23,805 nucleotides of DNA from Vairimorpha apis BRL 01. Lineage: Eukaryota; Microsporidia; Nosematidae. The notes under the pieces are model-generated. The model was not told the DNA's origin. It saw only the letters and a program-made list of their open reading frames with translations, and ran no database searches. The stretch is from assembly GCA_000447185.1 (NCBI GenBank), contig KE647267.1, forward strand, positions 1 through 23,805, read 5' to 3'. Each line of letters starts with the position of its first letter. The stretch's first letter is position 1. This document shows positions 1-10,830 of the stretch, piece after piece. The position numbers were made by a program, and so were the translations under genes.

Positions 1-396
1 AAATTTAACATTTTTTTTAATTAATTAGTTTTTCAATTTTTTTATAAAATTATAAATAATAAGAAATTTTAAATTTTTATTTTAATTTTATAAGGTTTAA
101 TATTCAATAAATTTGAATATTTAACATTTTATAATTTGTTTGTGTTGTGTTTTTCTAAGGTTTTTTGAATTGATTTAATATAAATAATTTATTTTAATTT
201 TAATAATACGACAGTTTAATTGTATTAAAGACATTTAATAATTTTTATTTGACATTTTGCAAATTTTTACTGATTTTTTATGCATTTATGTTATGAAAAA
301 TTATACAGTCAAAATTTATTTTCCTATAAATAGTTTAATCAACAATATAAAAAATAATTAAAATTAACATTACATAAATTATTTATATGCCCTTTT
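1..396. other. AT-rich flank without a recognised gene
   Basis: Very A+T-rich sequence upstream of SEC6. I see no open frame with protein-like codon use on either strand, no tRNA-like T-loop and no long repeat. The only clear signal is the C run at 390-392 just before the SEC6 start. Confidence 0.6.
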
Positions 397-399
397 ATG
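390..399 (+). promoter_or_regulatory. CCC-type start-context motif of SEC6
   Basis: CCC at 390-392, then TTTT and the ATG at 397. A C or G run within about 10 bases of the start codon is a known microsporidian signal. It recurs before six other genes here and supports this ATG as the real start. Confidence 0.65.
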
Positions 400-2470
400 G
401 AAGAAAAAGCACTTAAAGAAATATCTGAGAAAATAAAACATCCCAGCGATTTAATTAATAAAATAAAAAGCATTCAAAATGAAAATAATGAATTATTTTA
501 TTATAATGAAAGTTGTCTATCATCAAAAATTTTAAAATTTCAAACTCTTTTTAAACAAATTGTCGAAGATATAACTAAAATGGAAGAAATGTATTCAAAT
601 TTTTTGAAAGATAAAAATAAAACAGTAAAAATACTAAATGATTTTTTAATTTTAATAAAAAATTATAAAACAGTAAAAACTATTTGCATTGCACACTCAA
701 ATCTTTTAAAAGTTCAACTTTTTACAGAAAAATTAAATTCAATTTATGATTCTGTTCAAAATGATGATATAGAAATTTACCATTCTAAAGTTTTTGATCT
801 GGAAGATTTTATGTTCGATTTAGAATTTTACAATCATGACTTAAATCGAGAAGATTCTATTGAAGTTTCTAAATCAATTAATCATATAAAAAAGAAATTT
901 TAAATTTTAATTGTATTTTATTAACAATTACAGAAGATTTTATGGAAAATTTCGATCAATTCCCTAAAATTACAAAAATTATTGAAAAAGAAGAAAAAAG
1001 AGATGAACTTACAGAACTAGCAAAAGAAGGAGAAACATCAACAAAATTAATTCCAAATGAAATTTATATACTGTATAAGAAATACATAAAAAGAATTAAT
1101 AAAAATATTAAAGAAAAAGTCATAAATTCATTAAAAAGTAGTATAAAAAATAAATTTAATAAATTAAAATCAGATGAATATTTTGTTAAAAAATTAAGTT
1201 TTGTAAATGAAGATTTAATTAAAATTTATAATAATTTGAATTTTAAATTTTTTAAATTTGATGATTTTTTAAAAGAATATCATCTTAATTTGAAAAACCT
1301 ACTAGATGAAAAATCTTCATCCCTTGATGCTGGTGAAATTTTAGCTGTTATAGAATTCGTTGGTGAATATTATGAAAACGTTGAAGGAATTTTTAAGAAA
1401 ATTTCAGACTCTCTTGGAAGTCGTTTATTAGAAAATGAGGATCAATTACTTGACAAATACACTATTACTGCTGAAAATAAATTAAAAGAATGGATATCAA
1501 ATATTACAAAAATTGAAATTTCGAAATTTTTCCTAAGAAACGAAGAAATTTCAAAAGATGAAGAAGATAAACTTATTTCGCCAGGGTTTGTAAGTTTATT
1601 ACAAATAATTAAAATGCAATTGGAACCAATTTCTTTTAATAAAAAGATATTTGCGCATATAACATCTACAATAATAAAGTTTTGTAATATTTTTAAGGAT
1701 GAGCTTGTAAATGCTATGGAAAAGGACTTTAAACCATCTGTGCAAATGAAAAGCAAGCCAGGATATGAAGATTTTGCATTATGTTTGGAAACAGTGGACT
1801 TAAATTGACAAAATATATTACTTCACTACCACAATGTCAAAGTCCTGAAGTTCGAGAGCTAGGCAATACATTTATAAGTATTTTACGATCATCAAATTTT
1901 TATTTATCAAATTTTATATTGGAAACGTGTAAACCTGTTTTAAAAGACTTATTTACTAATAAATGGTACGATGAAGATATATGTAAAACTTTAGTTATAA
2001 CTTTAAAAGATTTTTTACAAGATTATAAAGCTACTATGAGTGATTATTCATTTATTACTTTTATTCATGAATTATCCACATCATTAGCTTGTAAATATTT
2101 AATTCAATTAGGAAATAAAGATGACAAAAATTCTAGTATTTTTGTACTGTTAAACTTAAACAAGACTTTTTAAAAATAAAAAAAGCATTAGAATTATTTG
2201 GTGAAAAGGAAGATATTTTAAATTCATTGCAACCTATTTTAAAAATAATTCCTTTAATTGATTGCAAAAGTTCTGATTTATTCGTTGAAGAAGTTAAATC
2301 GCTTAAATACGTTTATCCTGATATTAAAAGAAAATTTATAAAAAATATAATAAATAAGAGGCGAGATTTATCCGAGGATGAAAAAAACAATTTATTTTAG
2401 TTTAAAAGATTGTTTTGGTGAAATCATTGCTACCGAAAAAACTGTATTTAGTAAAATATTTGGATTTTAA
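397..2470 (+). pseudogene. SEC6: Exocyst subunit Sec6 (EXOC3), one gene split over several frames
   Basis: Sec6 belongs to the exocyst, which tethers secretory vesicles to the plasma membrane. Pieces: 397-903 (coiled coil; a Sec6-like 'HSNLLKVQLF' segment near residue 100), 942-1808 ('PKITKIIEKEEKRDE', matching the PxxxxIIExEEKxD motif of Sec6; 'AGEILAVIEFVGEYY'; then 'PGYEDFALCLE'), 1781-2173, about 2145-2400 ('YPDIKRKFIKNI', a Sec6 C-terminal feature), and perhaps a last piece to 2470. Each of the first three junctions is restored by one extra base: A run 888-893, AAA at 1802-1804, T run 2139-2143. The leader between 903 and 942 is also open after the first change. The exact end is uncertain: 2400, or 2470 if two more bases are missing near 2380-2398. 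The total would be about 670-690 residues against roughly 750-800 in yeast and animals. The conserved blocks are intact, so assembly error is likelier than decay. Confidence 0.8.
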
Positions 2471-3585
2471 AATTTTTTTATCTTTTTTATTGTGATATAA
2501 TATTAAAACATTATATAACATTTTTATTTTTAATTTCGTTCTGGAATAATTAAAATATTTATAATATCATACATTACAACATTAAGAAGCTAGTGAACAA
2601 CAAGTAGAATTTAATCAAACATAACAACATAAATAAATATATTAAAGATATATAAAAAGGTTTAAGTGCACTTTTTGTTGAAAACAATTAAATTTGGATT
2701 TTATCTACACGTCTTAATTACACTCTTAATGTACAAAATTTATATTAAAAAAAACTATTTTTAACTTTAAGTTTTTTTCTATCTCATACATATAGTTGTA
2801 TTCATTTTAATTTACTTAATAAAATGATTACAATATTCTAAGTTTGTGTAAAAATATTTAATTTCATTATTTGGAAGATAAATATTTCAAAATCAATAAA
2901 CATCATTTTTTTGATTTTACTTATATTTGTTTTTTGAAATTTAAATAAATAATTTATGATTAACTTTACACAAGATTTTATTTCTTTTAATAAGAAAAGA
3001 CTTGCTGTAAAAATTTTTAACATAAAAAAATTAATATAAAATTTCAAATCATTATATTTATATTATATTTGAAACATTTATTATTTATATGTATCATTGA
3101 TTTATTTGTTTATATCAACAGAAAAAATTTGTGCATCGTATATTTTTAATCGTAAAGATAAGAATTTATTTAAAGTTTATTATTATAAAAAATAAGATAA
3201 ACTTTATATTTTAATGTTACTTAAAACCTTATTATTTTATAAAAATTAAATAATGGTAATTGTTTGACAATATCAATATTAAAGAAATATTTTTAAATTA
3301 TTTATCTTAGGTTGAATAGTTTTATTTAAAATATTCCTTTTTTAGATTTGAATCAAAATTTTATTATTTATTGTAAATTTACTTAATTGTTAAATAAATT
3401 AATTTCATTTATAAAGAAAAAAACTTTATATTTAAATTTTTGTTTTTAAAATTTACATTTATTTTTTTTAACCAATAAATTTATTATTGCAAATAAAAAT
3501 TTATAAATTGTTTAGAAACTTTTTTTAAAAAAATGTTACGTATTCTGTATGTAATTTTTTAAAAATTAACAAGTTCATGATTTAT
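2471..3585. other. Intergenic, no supported gene
   Basis: Mostly A/T runs. A patch at about 2530-2735 is visibly richer in G+C than the rest but has stops in all frames; it could be a decayed gene or element. A stretch of about 40 codons ending at 3193-3195 on the plus strand has fairly protein-like codons but no ATG and no recognisable motif. I support no gene here. Confidence 0.5.
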
Positions 3586-4104
3586 TTATTGGCTTCTATT
3601 TAACAATTTTTTAAAAAAATTACCTATTAATGTATTTGTAGTAGTTTTTCCTTTAACTACAATTACTTCATCATTAGCGCTCAAACTTATAAAAAAACAA
3701 AAAGGTGTAATCCATATAAGTGCAAATACAAACAAAACTTCAAAGCTGTATAAATTTGTATAAAACAGCATCCTAATAACTAAAAAATGATTTACTAAAG
3801 AAGCTAGTGTTCCGTATATAAAATAGGGATTATCTAATTTAACAATAGGATAAATTTCTAACATACAATAAAAAGAATATTGAATGCTAAGACTAAAAAT
3901 GGTTTGAAAAATAGATTTACATCTCAATAGTAAATAAAAATGAAGCAACATACTAATTTCAACAATCCTTTTTATCTTATTTTTTGCACTATAAGCCCTA
4001 TCTTCTATATATTCAATAGATTTAATGATACCCAATCCAAGTCCTACAAGTCCACCTATAGCTCCAAAAAAAACTACTATACTTTTAAAAAAGTCAAGGA
4101 TCAT
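3586..4104 (-). CDS. SVP26: SVP26/TEX261-family ER-Golgi membrane protein
   Basis: Members of this family sit in the early secretory pathway; yeast Svp26 helps load certain mannosyltransferases into COPII vesicles. The 172-residue product has an N-terminal hydrophobic helix (about 5-27) and three or four further membrane segments. The family blocks are clear: 'DNPYFIYGTLASLVNHFL' (about 91-108, with the NH pair) and 'WITPFCFFISLSAND' (131-145), which line up with human TEX261. I chose the ATG at 4104-4102 over the one at 4146 because CCC lies at 4111-4109, three to four bases upstream, as in other genes here, and because family members begin directly with the hydrophobic helix. The length is a little shorter than the family (about 196-228 residues). 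The frame is unbroken. Confidence 0.85.
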   Translation of the reverse strand: MILDFFKSIVVFFGAIGGLVGLGLGIIKSIEYIEDRAYSAKNKIKRIVEISMLLHFYLLLRCKSIFQTIFSLSIQYSFYCMLEIYPIVKLDNPYFIYGTLASLVNHFLVIRMLFYTNLYSFEVLFVFALIWITPFCFFISLSANDEVIVVKGKTTTNTLIGNFFKKLLNRSQ

Positions 4105-4111
4105 TTTAGGG
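4102..4111 (-). promoter_or_regulatory. CCC-type start-context motif deciding the SVP26 start
   Basis: On the minus strand this reads CCCTAAAATG. It points to the internal ATG at 4104 rather than the longer reading from 4146. Confidence 0.6.
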
Positions 4112-4146
4112 TAATTTTTTTTGTTTATTAATATTATTAAATTCAA

Positions 4147-4880
4147 TAAATTGATGTTTATTATAAATGGTAAAAATTAAATGTATTATATAAATTTAAC
4201 TATAAAAAATTAATAAAATCTATATTAGATTTTTTATATAAATATACTTTAAAATATTTGTATACTTAATTTAAAAAACAAAGTAATAAATATTTTTAGA
4301 ATATAATAGATGTAAATAGAAAAAGCAAAATTATATTTTTACAGTGAAAATAGAATTTAATATTGAAAGATAATAATTTAATGTTAATTTTTAATATTTA
4401 TATAAAAATAAATGTTTATTTATATAATATTACATATTTTAATATACATGAAAAATAAATTTTTTTTGACAAATTATTTAAATTTTTAAAAAAATAAATT
4501 TAAAAAAATTGTTATATAGTAAATATTAATTAAAGTTAAAATTAAATATAAAATTTATTTTAACATTAATTTGTAGTGATAATATTTAAAGGTTTTTTAT
4601 TGATTAAAATTAAAAATAAACAATGTTTTAATTTAATAAAACAATTCATATGATATAAATTAAAAAATTTAAAATATAAGCATATTTGCCTTGGAATTAA
4701 AAATTAGTTAAAATATATTTTAATTATTACAAATTTTAAAGAATATGTATATAATAGGTTTATTGATAATAATAGTAAATTATAACATGTTTATAGTTTA
4801 ATTATATGACTATAAAAATTTTTATTTTAAATTAGTGCTTTTGTTATTTTTGATATAAATTTAAATTTTTTAAACCTTTT
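4147..4880. other. AT-rich divergent intergenic region
   Basis: This lies between the divergent SVP26 and Rab GDI/REP genes, so it should hold both promoters. It is almost pure A+T with no ORF of protein-like composition. The only G+C-bearing signal I can tie to a gene is ACCTTTT just before the ATG at 4881. Confidence 0.5.
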
Positions 4881-5894
4881 ATGATATATTCTTTTTTTGA
4901 TTTAGCTTTTGAAGGGACATCTATAGAAGACCTATTACAAACAAGCAAATTTAATAATCAAAGTATCATTGTTTTTGATAAACAAAATGAATATGGATCT
5001 ACTTTTTCGGATATTCAAAACTTAAAAGATAATTTACAAGTTAAAAATTTGCAAGTTTTTAAAAATAATTCCAAAATAATTTTTGAATTGGATATGAAAT
5101 TTTTATCTTCAAGCGATGAACTAGTAAAAATCATAGATAAATCTGGCATAAATGAATTTTTAAATTTTGTTGTAGTTAAAAAACGATATTATGTTGATAA
5201 TGATCAAATTTATTTAGTACCTCAAACAATCAAAGAATTGATTGAATGTGAATGGTTAAATATTATGGAGAAATATTACATCAGCAAATATTTGAAAAAA
5301 GAAATTTCTTTTGAAATAATGGAGAATAATTTAAAATATAAAACTAAAGAAATATTTAGTATTATGCTTCACAGCATCCAAAATGATTTTTATTATCCAG
5401 TTTATGGATATAAAGAAATTTCAGAATTATTATCAAGATCTTTAGCTATAAACAATGTAGCTTTTATACTTGACAAAAATATATCAATTAAGATAAAAGA
5501 TGAATTAAATAATCAAAACAAAAACTTAATTTCAGATGATAAATTAAATTATAAATTCAAAATTAGTCGAAAATCTGATATAATTTTTTGCAAAAATTTA
5601 TATACAAAAAAATTACAGAATGTAAAAAAATATGTTAGAATTTTAAACATAAAAAATAATGTATTTAAAGAAATGTCATTCGGTTTCATTAATTATAATT
5701 GTTGTAAATTTAATTTTTTTATTGTTGATTCAAACTCTAAGTGTTGTAAAGAGGGTACATATATTTTATATATTTTTTCTGAATTTACTAAAATAAATAA
5801 TAACATATGTCAAATGCTAAAATTTAAAAATGATGATATTTTATTTGATATATCATTTGAAATATATAAATCGAAGCACGAATTTTTTACTTAA
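4881..5894 (+). CDS. Rab GDI / Rab escort family protein, divergent and short
   Basis: GDI extracts GDP-bound Rab GTPases from membranes and recycles them; the related REP presents new Rabs for prenylation. The 337-residue product shows the family order: an N-terminal Rossmann-like segment (1-45, ending 'FDKQNEYGS', equivalent to the family's D-x-x-x-YYGG), a conserved region at 68-96 ('FELDMKFLSSSDELVKII'), 'YLVPQTIKEL' at 111-120, an EK pair followed by a basic/aromatic helix at 130-140, and 'YPVYGYKEISELLSRSLAI' at 172-190, matching YPLYGxGE-x-x-x-x-x-R-x-x-A. The usual GxGxxx glycines near residue 10 are mostly gone. At 337 residues it is shorter than GDI (about 450) or REP (over 600). 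The block around 172-190 resembles GDI slightly more, but I cannot separate GDI from REP. CC-TTTT stands directly before the ATG. Confidence 0.75.
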   Translation: MIYSFFDLAFEGTSIEDLLQTSKFNNQSIIVFDKQNEYGSTFSDIQNLKDNLQVKNLQVFKNNSKIIFELDMKFLSSSDELVKIIDKSGINEFLNFVVVKKRYYVDNDQIYLVPQTIKELIECEWLNIMEKYYISKYLKKEISFEIMENNLKYKTKEIFSIMLHSIQNDFYYPVYGYKEISELLSRSLAINNVAFILDKNISIKIKDELNNQNKNLISDDKLNYKFKISRKSDIIFCKNLYTKKLQNVKKYVRILNIKNNVFKEMSFGFINYNCCKFNFFIVDSNSKCCKEGTYILYIFSEFTKINNNICQMLKFKNDDILFDISFEIYKSKHEFFT

Positions 5895-8511
5895 TTTAAA
5901 CTTTATAAATTATTAAAAAATATATATATATACTTTTTTATGTAAATTTGTTTTTTATAGAATTGTTCATTAAATAGTTTTAAAATTAAAAGTAGATTTA
6001 TAAAATAGTAACTAGTTTACATAGATATGTTTTATCTAGTACAATAAAAAATTAAAAATGACAAAATTTATAAAATTATTAATAATATTTATCAAAATAT
6101 ATATTAACATAATTATATCTATAAAAATTTTTGTATAATGAAAATAAAATCAAATATATACATTTAAAATGGTTTTTTTAAAAGAAAAAATATATTTAAT
6201 ATAAAACACTTTTTAAAAATTATTATAATAACAAAATTTAATTTTTTTATCATTTTCACATTAATATTTTAAATAGGAAAAAAATAATTATTTTAATATC
6301 AATAAGAAATTTTTGAATATGTGTAATATAAAAATTTCTGGACAATATTTAAAATTTTAATATAATAAAATAATTATAAAATTTAAATCATTATATTGAC
6401 ACAATTCAGAAAATTTTTTATTTTTATAAAATGTAAATATTCATGTATTATATGTAAAAAATACAAATTGTATAAAATTAGGTATGATTATTAAAATTTC
6501 TAAAAATTTAATGTTTTTATAATTCAATCTTTAAAGTAAAAATCAAAAAATTTTATAAATCATAATTTAAACCTAATTACTAATTTCTATTTTTTATTTT
6601 AAATAACAATTTAACTTTTATTAACTTTTGACTTTTTATTATTAATATTAAAAAAATTATAAATGATAAAAAATGGACATATTATCTTTCATATAATTAA
6701 ATGGAATTGATTTTTTTATAAGTATTATGTTCTAATTTTAACTAAAATTAAGAAAGTAATTTAAAAGATATTTTGTAATTTATGTTTTAAATTTAAAAAA
6801 AAATTATAAGTTTTTTTATATATTTTATTATTAATGATTAAAAATTGTATCTTTCCTACAAATCTATAATATAATTAGCATAATTAAAAGATTTTGAGTT
6901 TTTTTGTTTATATAATAAAAAAACAACAAAAACAAAACATTTAATAGTTTATTAATTTATTTTCTATTTTTTAAAGTTATTATAGAAAATTATATATTTT
7001 GCAATTTTTCTTGAAATTAAGTATGTTTTTATTATATTTATTATAATTTTTAAAATTTTCATTTGATACAACACCTAATATATTGATAAACTAATTTTCA
7101 AATTAAAAATATTTTTGTGCATTTTAATTCATTAATATAAAAATTTTATTTAAATTAACTTGTAAAAATATATTTAAATATCTTAAAATTAAAATATATG
7201 TGTATTTTTGAATTATTTCAAAAAAATAATTTATTTTTTAATATCTAATATGAATATAAAATTTTTAAATATACTTTAACTAAAAATTGATTTTAATTAA
7301 ATTTAATATTTTATCCTATAATTTACATTTTAAAAAAAAATTTGAAATTGAAAACATTTTATGTTTTATTATAACTAAGTTCTATTTGTTTTAAAATTTA
7401 TTTTATAAGAAATAGTTCAAATACTATAAAACTCTTAGTAAAATAATTTTAATTGCATGTAAAATCAAATTTCTTTAAAAAAATTCCAGATTTTAATTTT
7501 AAATTCAAGATAAATTTTATAATATAAAAATGCTTTAATCTTTTAAATAAATTTCTAATTTTATAAATATATTAAAAAAACATATACTATACAAATAAAA
7601 AAATCAATTATTAAAGTAATTATGTATAACAATGTGATTTTTTTAAAAATTTATTTAAGGAAAATATTAATTTTATATAATATTAAGCGTTTTTGACTAA
7701 TTTTGAGTATAATACAAAATTTTAACAAATATTAACAATAAAAAAATATTTTTGTTTTATTAAATTTTACCAATTAAAGAAATGTTTCTATGTAAATTTT
7801 TATTTTAAAATATTTGAATATTGTACAAAAAAAATATATTAATAATAAATTAATATAGTAAAACTTTAAAAAATTTTAATTTTTCATCTTTATAAAATAT
7901 ATAAACATATTAATTATTAAGATCCTGAGATGAAACTTAATAAATATTTGAACCATAATTTGAAATACATATATTATGATAGATAAAAAATTTTAAATAA
8001 TAAAGTGTATTGTATTAAAATTAAAATATTTGTTGATTTTAAGATGATTGGAAAAAGTAATAAAGCTGTTTATAAAATTAGTTGAAAATTAATTTATTTA
8101 ATTCAAAGTTTATATATTTTATAATTTTTTAAACGATATTACTTTAATAATTAAAAAATAGAATAATATTAAAGTTTATTTTAAAACTTTTTTTAGTCAA
8201 TTATATTATTATATAAAAATAAACAATATATTATTATAAAAAAATCTTTTAATACATTTATAAATGTAAATAAATTACAAGAAATGTATAAATGATATAT
8301 TTTTTTATTAATAACCTTAAATCATTTTATATAATAGGTTATAATTAAGTTTAAATAAAAAAATAATCTGTCTTAATAATGTTAATTCATTTTTTAATTT
8401 AATAAATTATGAACAAAATTTGTTTCCAGACATATAAAACTCTATTTTAAATCATCAAATTTATTTTTTCAAACATACCTAACTTTTTAAAATTACAAAA
8501 TTATATAAACT
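5895..8511. other. AT desert of 2.6 kb
   Basis: Long A/T runs with stops in every frame. Slightly more complex spots occur near 7920-7985 and 8042-8085, each giving only a very short ORF (18 and 13 codons). I see no tRNA, rRNA or repeat array. Gene-free spacers of this size are unusual for compact microsporidia and fit an expanded genome. Confidence 0.55.
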
Positions 8512-8687
8512 TTACACGTTAATATAATATTTTTTTATATAAGCAATAGCATTATTGTTAATTTTATATTTGATCAAATCATGTTTTTCTTACTAACCTT
8601 TTTTGCATTCTTTCTCAATTTATAATATTTAATTATTAAAATACTTAAATAATATAAGACGATTAAAAGGAGAATAATTTTTTTAAA
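8512..8687 (-). pseudogene. Possible small membrane-protein gene, broken, no ATG
   Basis: On the minus strand, sequence from about 8687 encodes a hydrophobic stretch ('ILLLIVLYYLSILIIKYY') followed by a lysine/arginine-rich segment. It stops just after 8584, but adding one base in the A5 run (plus 8584-8588) continues it for about 20 more residues ('LIKYKINNNAIAYIKKYY') to a TAA at 8514-8512. The single-anchor-plus-basic-tail layout and the codon use stand out from the surrounding A/T runs, and the break type is the same as in the other genes. There is no in-frame ATG. A CTCCTTTT string at about 8671-8664 resembles the C-run start motif but is followed by AATC instead of ATG. Product unrecognised; it may be a real small gene with base errors, a relic, or chance. 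Confidence 0.3.
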
Positions 8688-8926
8688 TTATTTAAGCTAC
8701 AATATAAAATAAATTATTATTTATGTATAGATGTCAAAAAAAATGTATTTAAATAAAAACAAATAATTAAAATGTTATTAAACATTTAAAACATTTGAAT
8801 TTTTTTAAAATAATTTTTTAAAAATATTTAATGTATAAAGAAATTACTTTGAGTGAAATACATATATAATTCTTCTATTTTAATTTAATAAATGTGTTTT
8901 TTTAAATTTTTTAAAATATTATATTG
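8688..8926. other. AT-rich upstream region of the PIN gene
   Basis: A/T runs without a coding signal on either strand; probably the promoter region of the downstream gene. Confidence 0.4.
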
Positions 8927-8937
8927 CCCTTTATATG
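8927..8937 (+). promoter_or_regulatory. CCC-type start-context motif of the PIN gene
   Basis: CCC at 8927-8929, then TTTAT and ATG at 8935. Same arrangement as at SEC6. Confidence 0.6.
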
Positions 8938-9687
8938 AATATTATAATTGTACCAGACACTAATATATTTATAAAAAGACTAGATATACTTTCTAATTTT
9001 TTGAATGATAAACATCCCTTTAATGTGAAAATTTTAGTTTCAAAACTTGTGTTAAATGAGTTAGATAAACTTAAAACAAATTTAAAAGAAGCAGTTACTG
9101 CTCATATTTTTTTAAACAATAATTTAAAAAATGAAACATTAAAAATTGAAGGAGAAACTGAAACAAATGGTATGGATCTCGAAATAAGCTATCCAAAATT
9201 TGAAAAACATATGACGGTTGATGATAAAATTATTAGAACTGTTTCTATCATTAATAATTCTGTGATTATTACTTCTGATAAAAATATGTATTTAAAATGC
9301 AAAGGAGAAAATGTTAAATGTGTTTTTGTAGATAACAAATTATATTCAGATGTGAAACTAGAAATATATATATTGCAAACAGCTGCGGAGCCTATGGACA
9401 TAAATTATGAGGTTTATGAACCGAGTTTTATGGAGCAAGCAGCTAATATATTAAGACCTGTGACTATAAAAATAATGAAAAACGCAGTTGGACCTGGATA
9501 TAGTGTTGTCTATGAAGACCGAATAGAAAATGGAGGTATTGAAGATCTTATAAATATATATATTGACAATTTTCCTATATTTTCTGAGTATATACATAGA
9601 TCAAGTAAGAAATTATTGATATCTATAAAAAAATTGTTAAAAGAAAGCAAACAAGATATTGAAAAAAAAATGCTTTGCAGAATTTAA
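8935..9687 (+). CDS. SWT1: PIN-domain endoribonuclease, probably Swt1
   Basis: PIN domains cut single-stranded RNA using a cluster of acidic residues. Here these are D8 ('VPDTNIF'), E42 ('NELDKLK'), D96/D97 ('VDDKII') and D115 ('TSDKNMYLK'), in the right order and spacing, so the domain (about 1-135) looks active. The pattern V-x-D-T-N, ELDxLK, DD-x-I and (S/T)xDKN-x-x-L-K is the Swt1 type; Swt1 is a nuclear mRNA quality-control endonuclease. After a linker the C-terminal part (about 165-240, with 'FPIFSEYIHRSSKKLL') resembles the helical C-terminus of Swt1. At 250 residues it is about half of yeast Swt1, lacking the long N-terminal extension, as expected for a reduced parasite. The frame is intact. 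Another PIN protein (Smg6- or Nmd4-like) is the alternative. Confidence 0.7.
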   Translation: MNIIIVPDTNIFIKRLDILSNFLNDKHPFNVKILVSKLVLNELDKLKTNLKEAVTAHIFLNNNLKNETLKIEGETETNGMDLEISYPKFEKHMTVDDKIIRTVSIINNSVIITSDKNMYLKCKGENVKCVFVDNKLYSDVKLEIYILQTAAEPMDINYEVYEPSFMEQAANILRPVTIKIMKNAVGPGYSVVYEDRIENGGIEDLINIYIDNFPIFSEYIHRSSKKLLISIKKLLKESKQDIEKKMLCRI

Positions 9688-10208
9688 TCACATTATTTAG
9701 AATCAATAAAAAATTATAATTAATTATATGATTATATTTTTAATATTTACATGGATTTAAATTATATAAAAATAACTCTTATAAAATAGCTACTATATTT
9801 TAATATAATGACTATGATTAAATTATAATTATTAAATTCATACTATTTTCTTGATTATTTTACGAATTATTATTTTTTTAAAGATAATTTCTTAATTAAT
9901 TTAAATAAAATATCTTTGGCATTTAAAATATTAATTAAGTATTTTATTATTTTATATTTACATAAGATGCGATAAATTATTTTTTAGCGTATAAAAAAAT
10001 TAAATCTTTATTTTATGCTTTTTTAATATTTAGATATAATTTTTAATAATTTAATTCGAGCAAATAAAAACTGAAAAAAAATTTTCAAGTACTTTTATGT
10101 ATTTTGTATTTTAAAAAAATAATTTCTATTTATTATATAAAGTTATTTGTAGTAAACAGACTTGTTTTTATTATAAAATAATATTCTATGTTTTTTAAAT
10201 AAAAAAAG
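9688..10208. other. AT-rich intergenic, nothing recognised
   Basis: No open frame of protein-like composition, no tRNA or array. It separates the PIN gene from the inverted-repeat element at 10209. Confidence 0.5.
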
Positions 10209-10317
10209 TGGTTATAGTTTTTGAAATAAATTTGCTATAAATATATATTAATCATTATGTGATAAATCAAATTAAATAAACTATTAATTTAAAAAATTAT
10301 TTTTTAAACTATAACCA
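10209..10317. repeat. 109-bp element with 12-bp terminal inverted repeats (MITE or short LTR)
   Basis: TGGTTATAGTTT at 10209-10220 is matched exactly, inverted, by AAACTATAACCA at 10306-10317, with imperfect pairing (GAAATAA/AAAATAA) continuing inward. The unit starts with TG and ends with CA on both strands. It lies at the 3' side of the retroelement ORF, and on the element's strand it is preceded by a purine-rich string (AAAAAAATAGAAA), as a polypurine tract would precede a 3' LTR. Against an LTR: no matching copy upstream of the ORF, and 12 bp is long for LTR ends. No target-site duplication is visible. A small MITE is equally possible. Confidence 0.5.
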
Positions 10318-10352
10318 TTTCTATTTTTTTAATTTTACTTTTGTAATTAAAT

Positions 10353-10830
10353 NNNNNNNNNNNNNNNNNNNNNNNNNNNNNNNNNNNNNNNNNNNNNNNN
10401 NNNNNNNNNNNNNNNNNNNNNNNNNNNNNNNNNNNNNNNNNNNNNNNNNNNNNNNNNNNNNNNNNNNNNNNNNNNNNNNNNNNNNNNNNNNNNNNNNNNN
10501 NNNNNNNNNNNNNNNNNNNNNNNNNNNNNNNNNNNNNNNNNNNNNNNNNNNNNNNNNNNNNNNNNNNNNNNNNNNNNNNNNNNNNNNNNNNNNNNNNNNN
10601 NNNNNNNNNNNNNNNNNNNNNNNNNNNNNNNNNNNNNNNNNNNNNNNNNNNNNNNNNNNNNNNNNNNNNNNNNNNNNNNNNNNNNNNNNNNNNNNNNNNN
10701 NNNNNNNNNNNNNNNNNNNNNNNNNNNNNNNNNNNNNNNNNNNNNNNNNNNNNNNNNNNNNNNNNNNNNNNNNNNNNNNNNNNNNNNNNNNNNNNNNNNN
10801 NNNNNNNNNNNNNNNNNNNNNNNNNNNNNN
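10353..10830. other. Assembly gap (478 N)
   Basis: Unresolved bases, probably because the 3' end of the retroelement is repeated elsewhere. Any reading frame across it is meaningless. Confidence 1.

Noticed and set aside
1442..1756. Minus-strand ORF of 104 codons
   Set aside because: Lies wholly inside SEC6 on the opposite strand; its residues are the shadow of the Sec6 coding sequence.
2838..3047. ORF of 69 codons on the minus strand, with a 14-base match to SEC6 (ATTTCTTTTAATAA) that first suggested a SEC6 relic
   Set aside because: Low-complexity hydrophobic ORF; a 14-base match in such AT-rich DNA is expected by chance and does not extend.
3940..4131. Plus-strand ORF of 63 codons
   Set aside because: Antisense shadow of the SVP26 gene.
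9189..9401. Minus-strand ORF of 70 codons
   Set aside because: Antisense shadow of the PIN gene.
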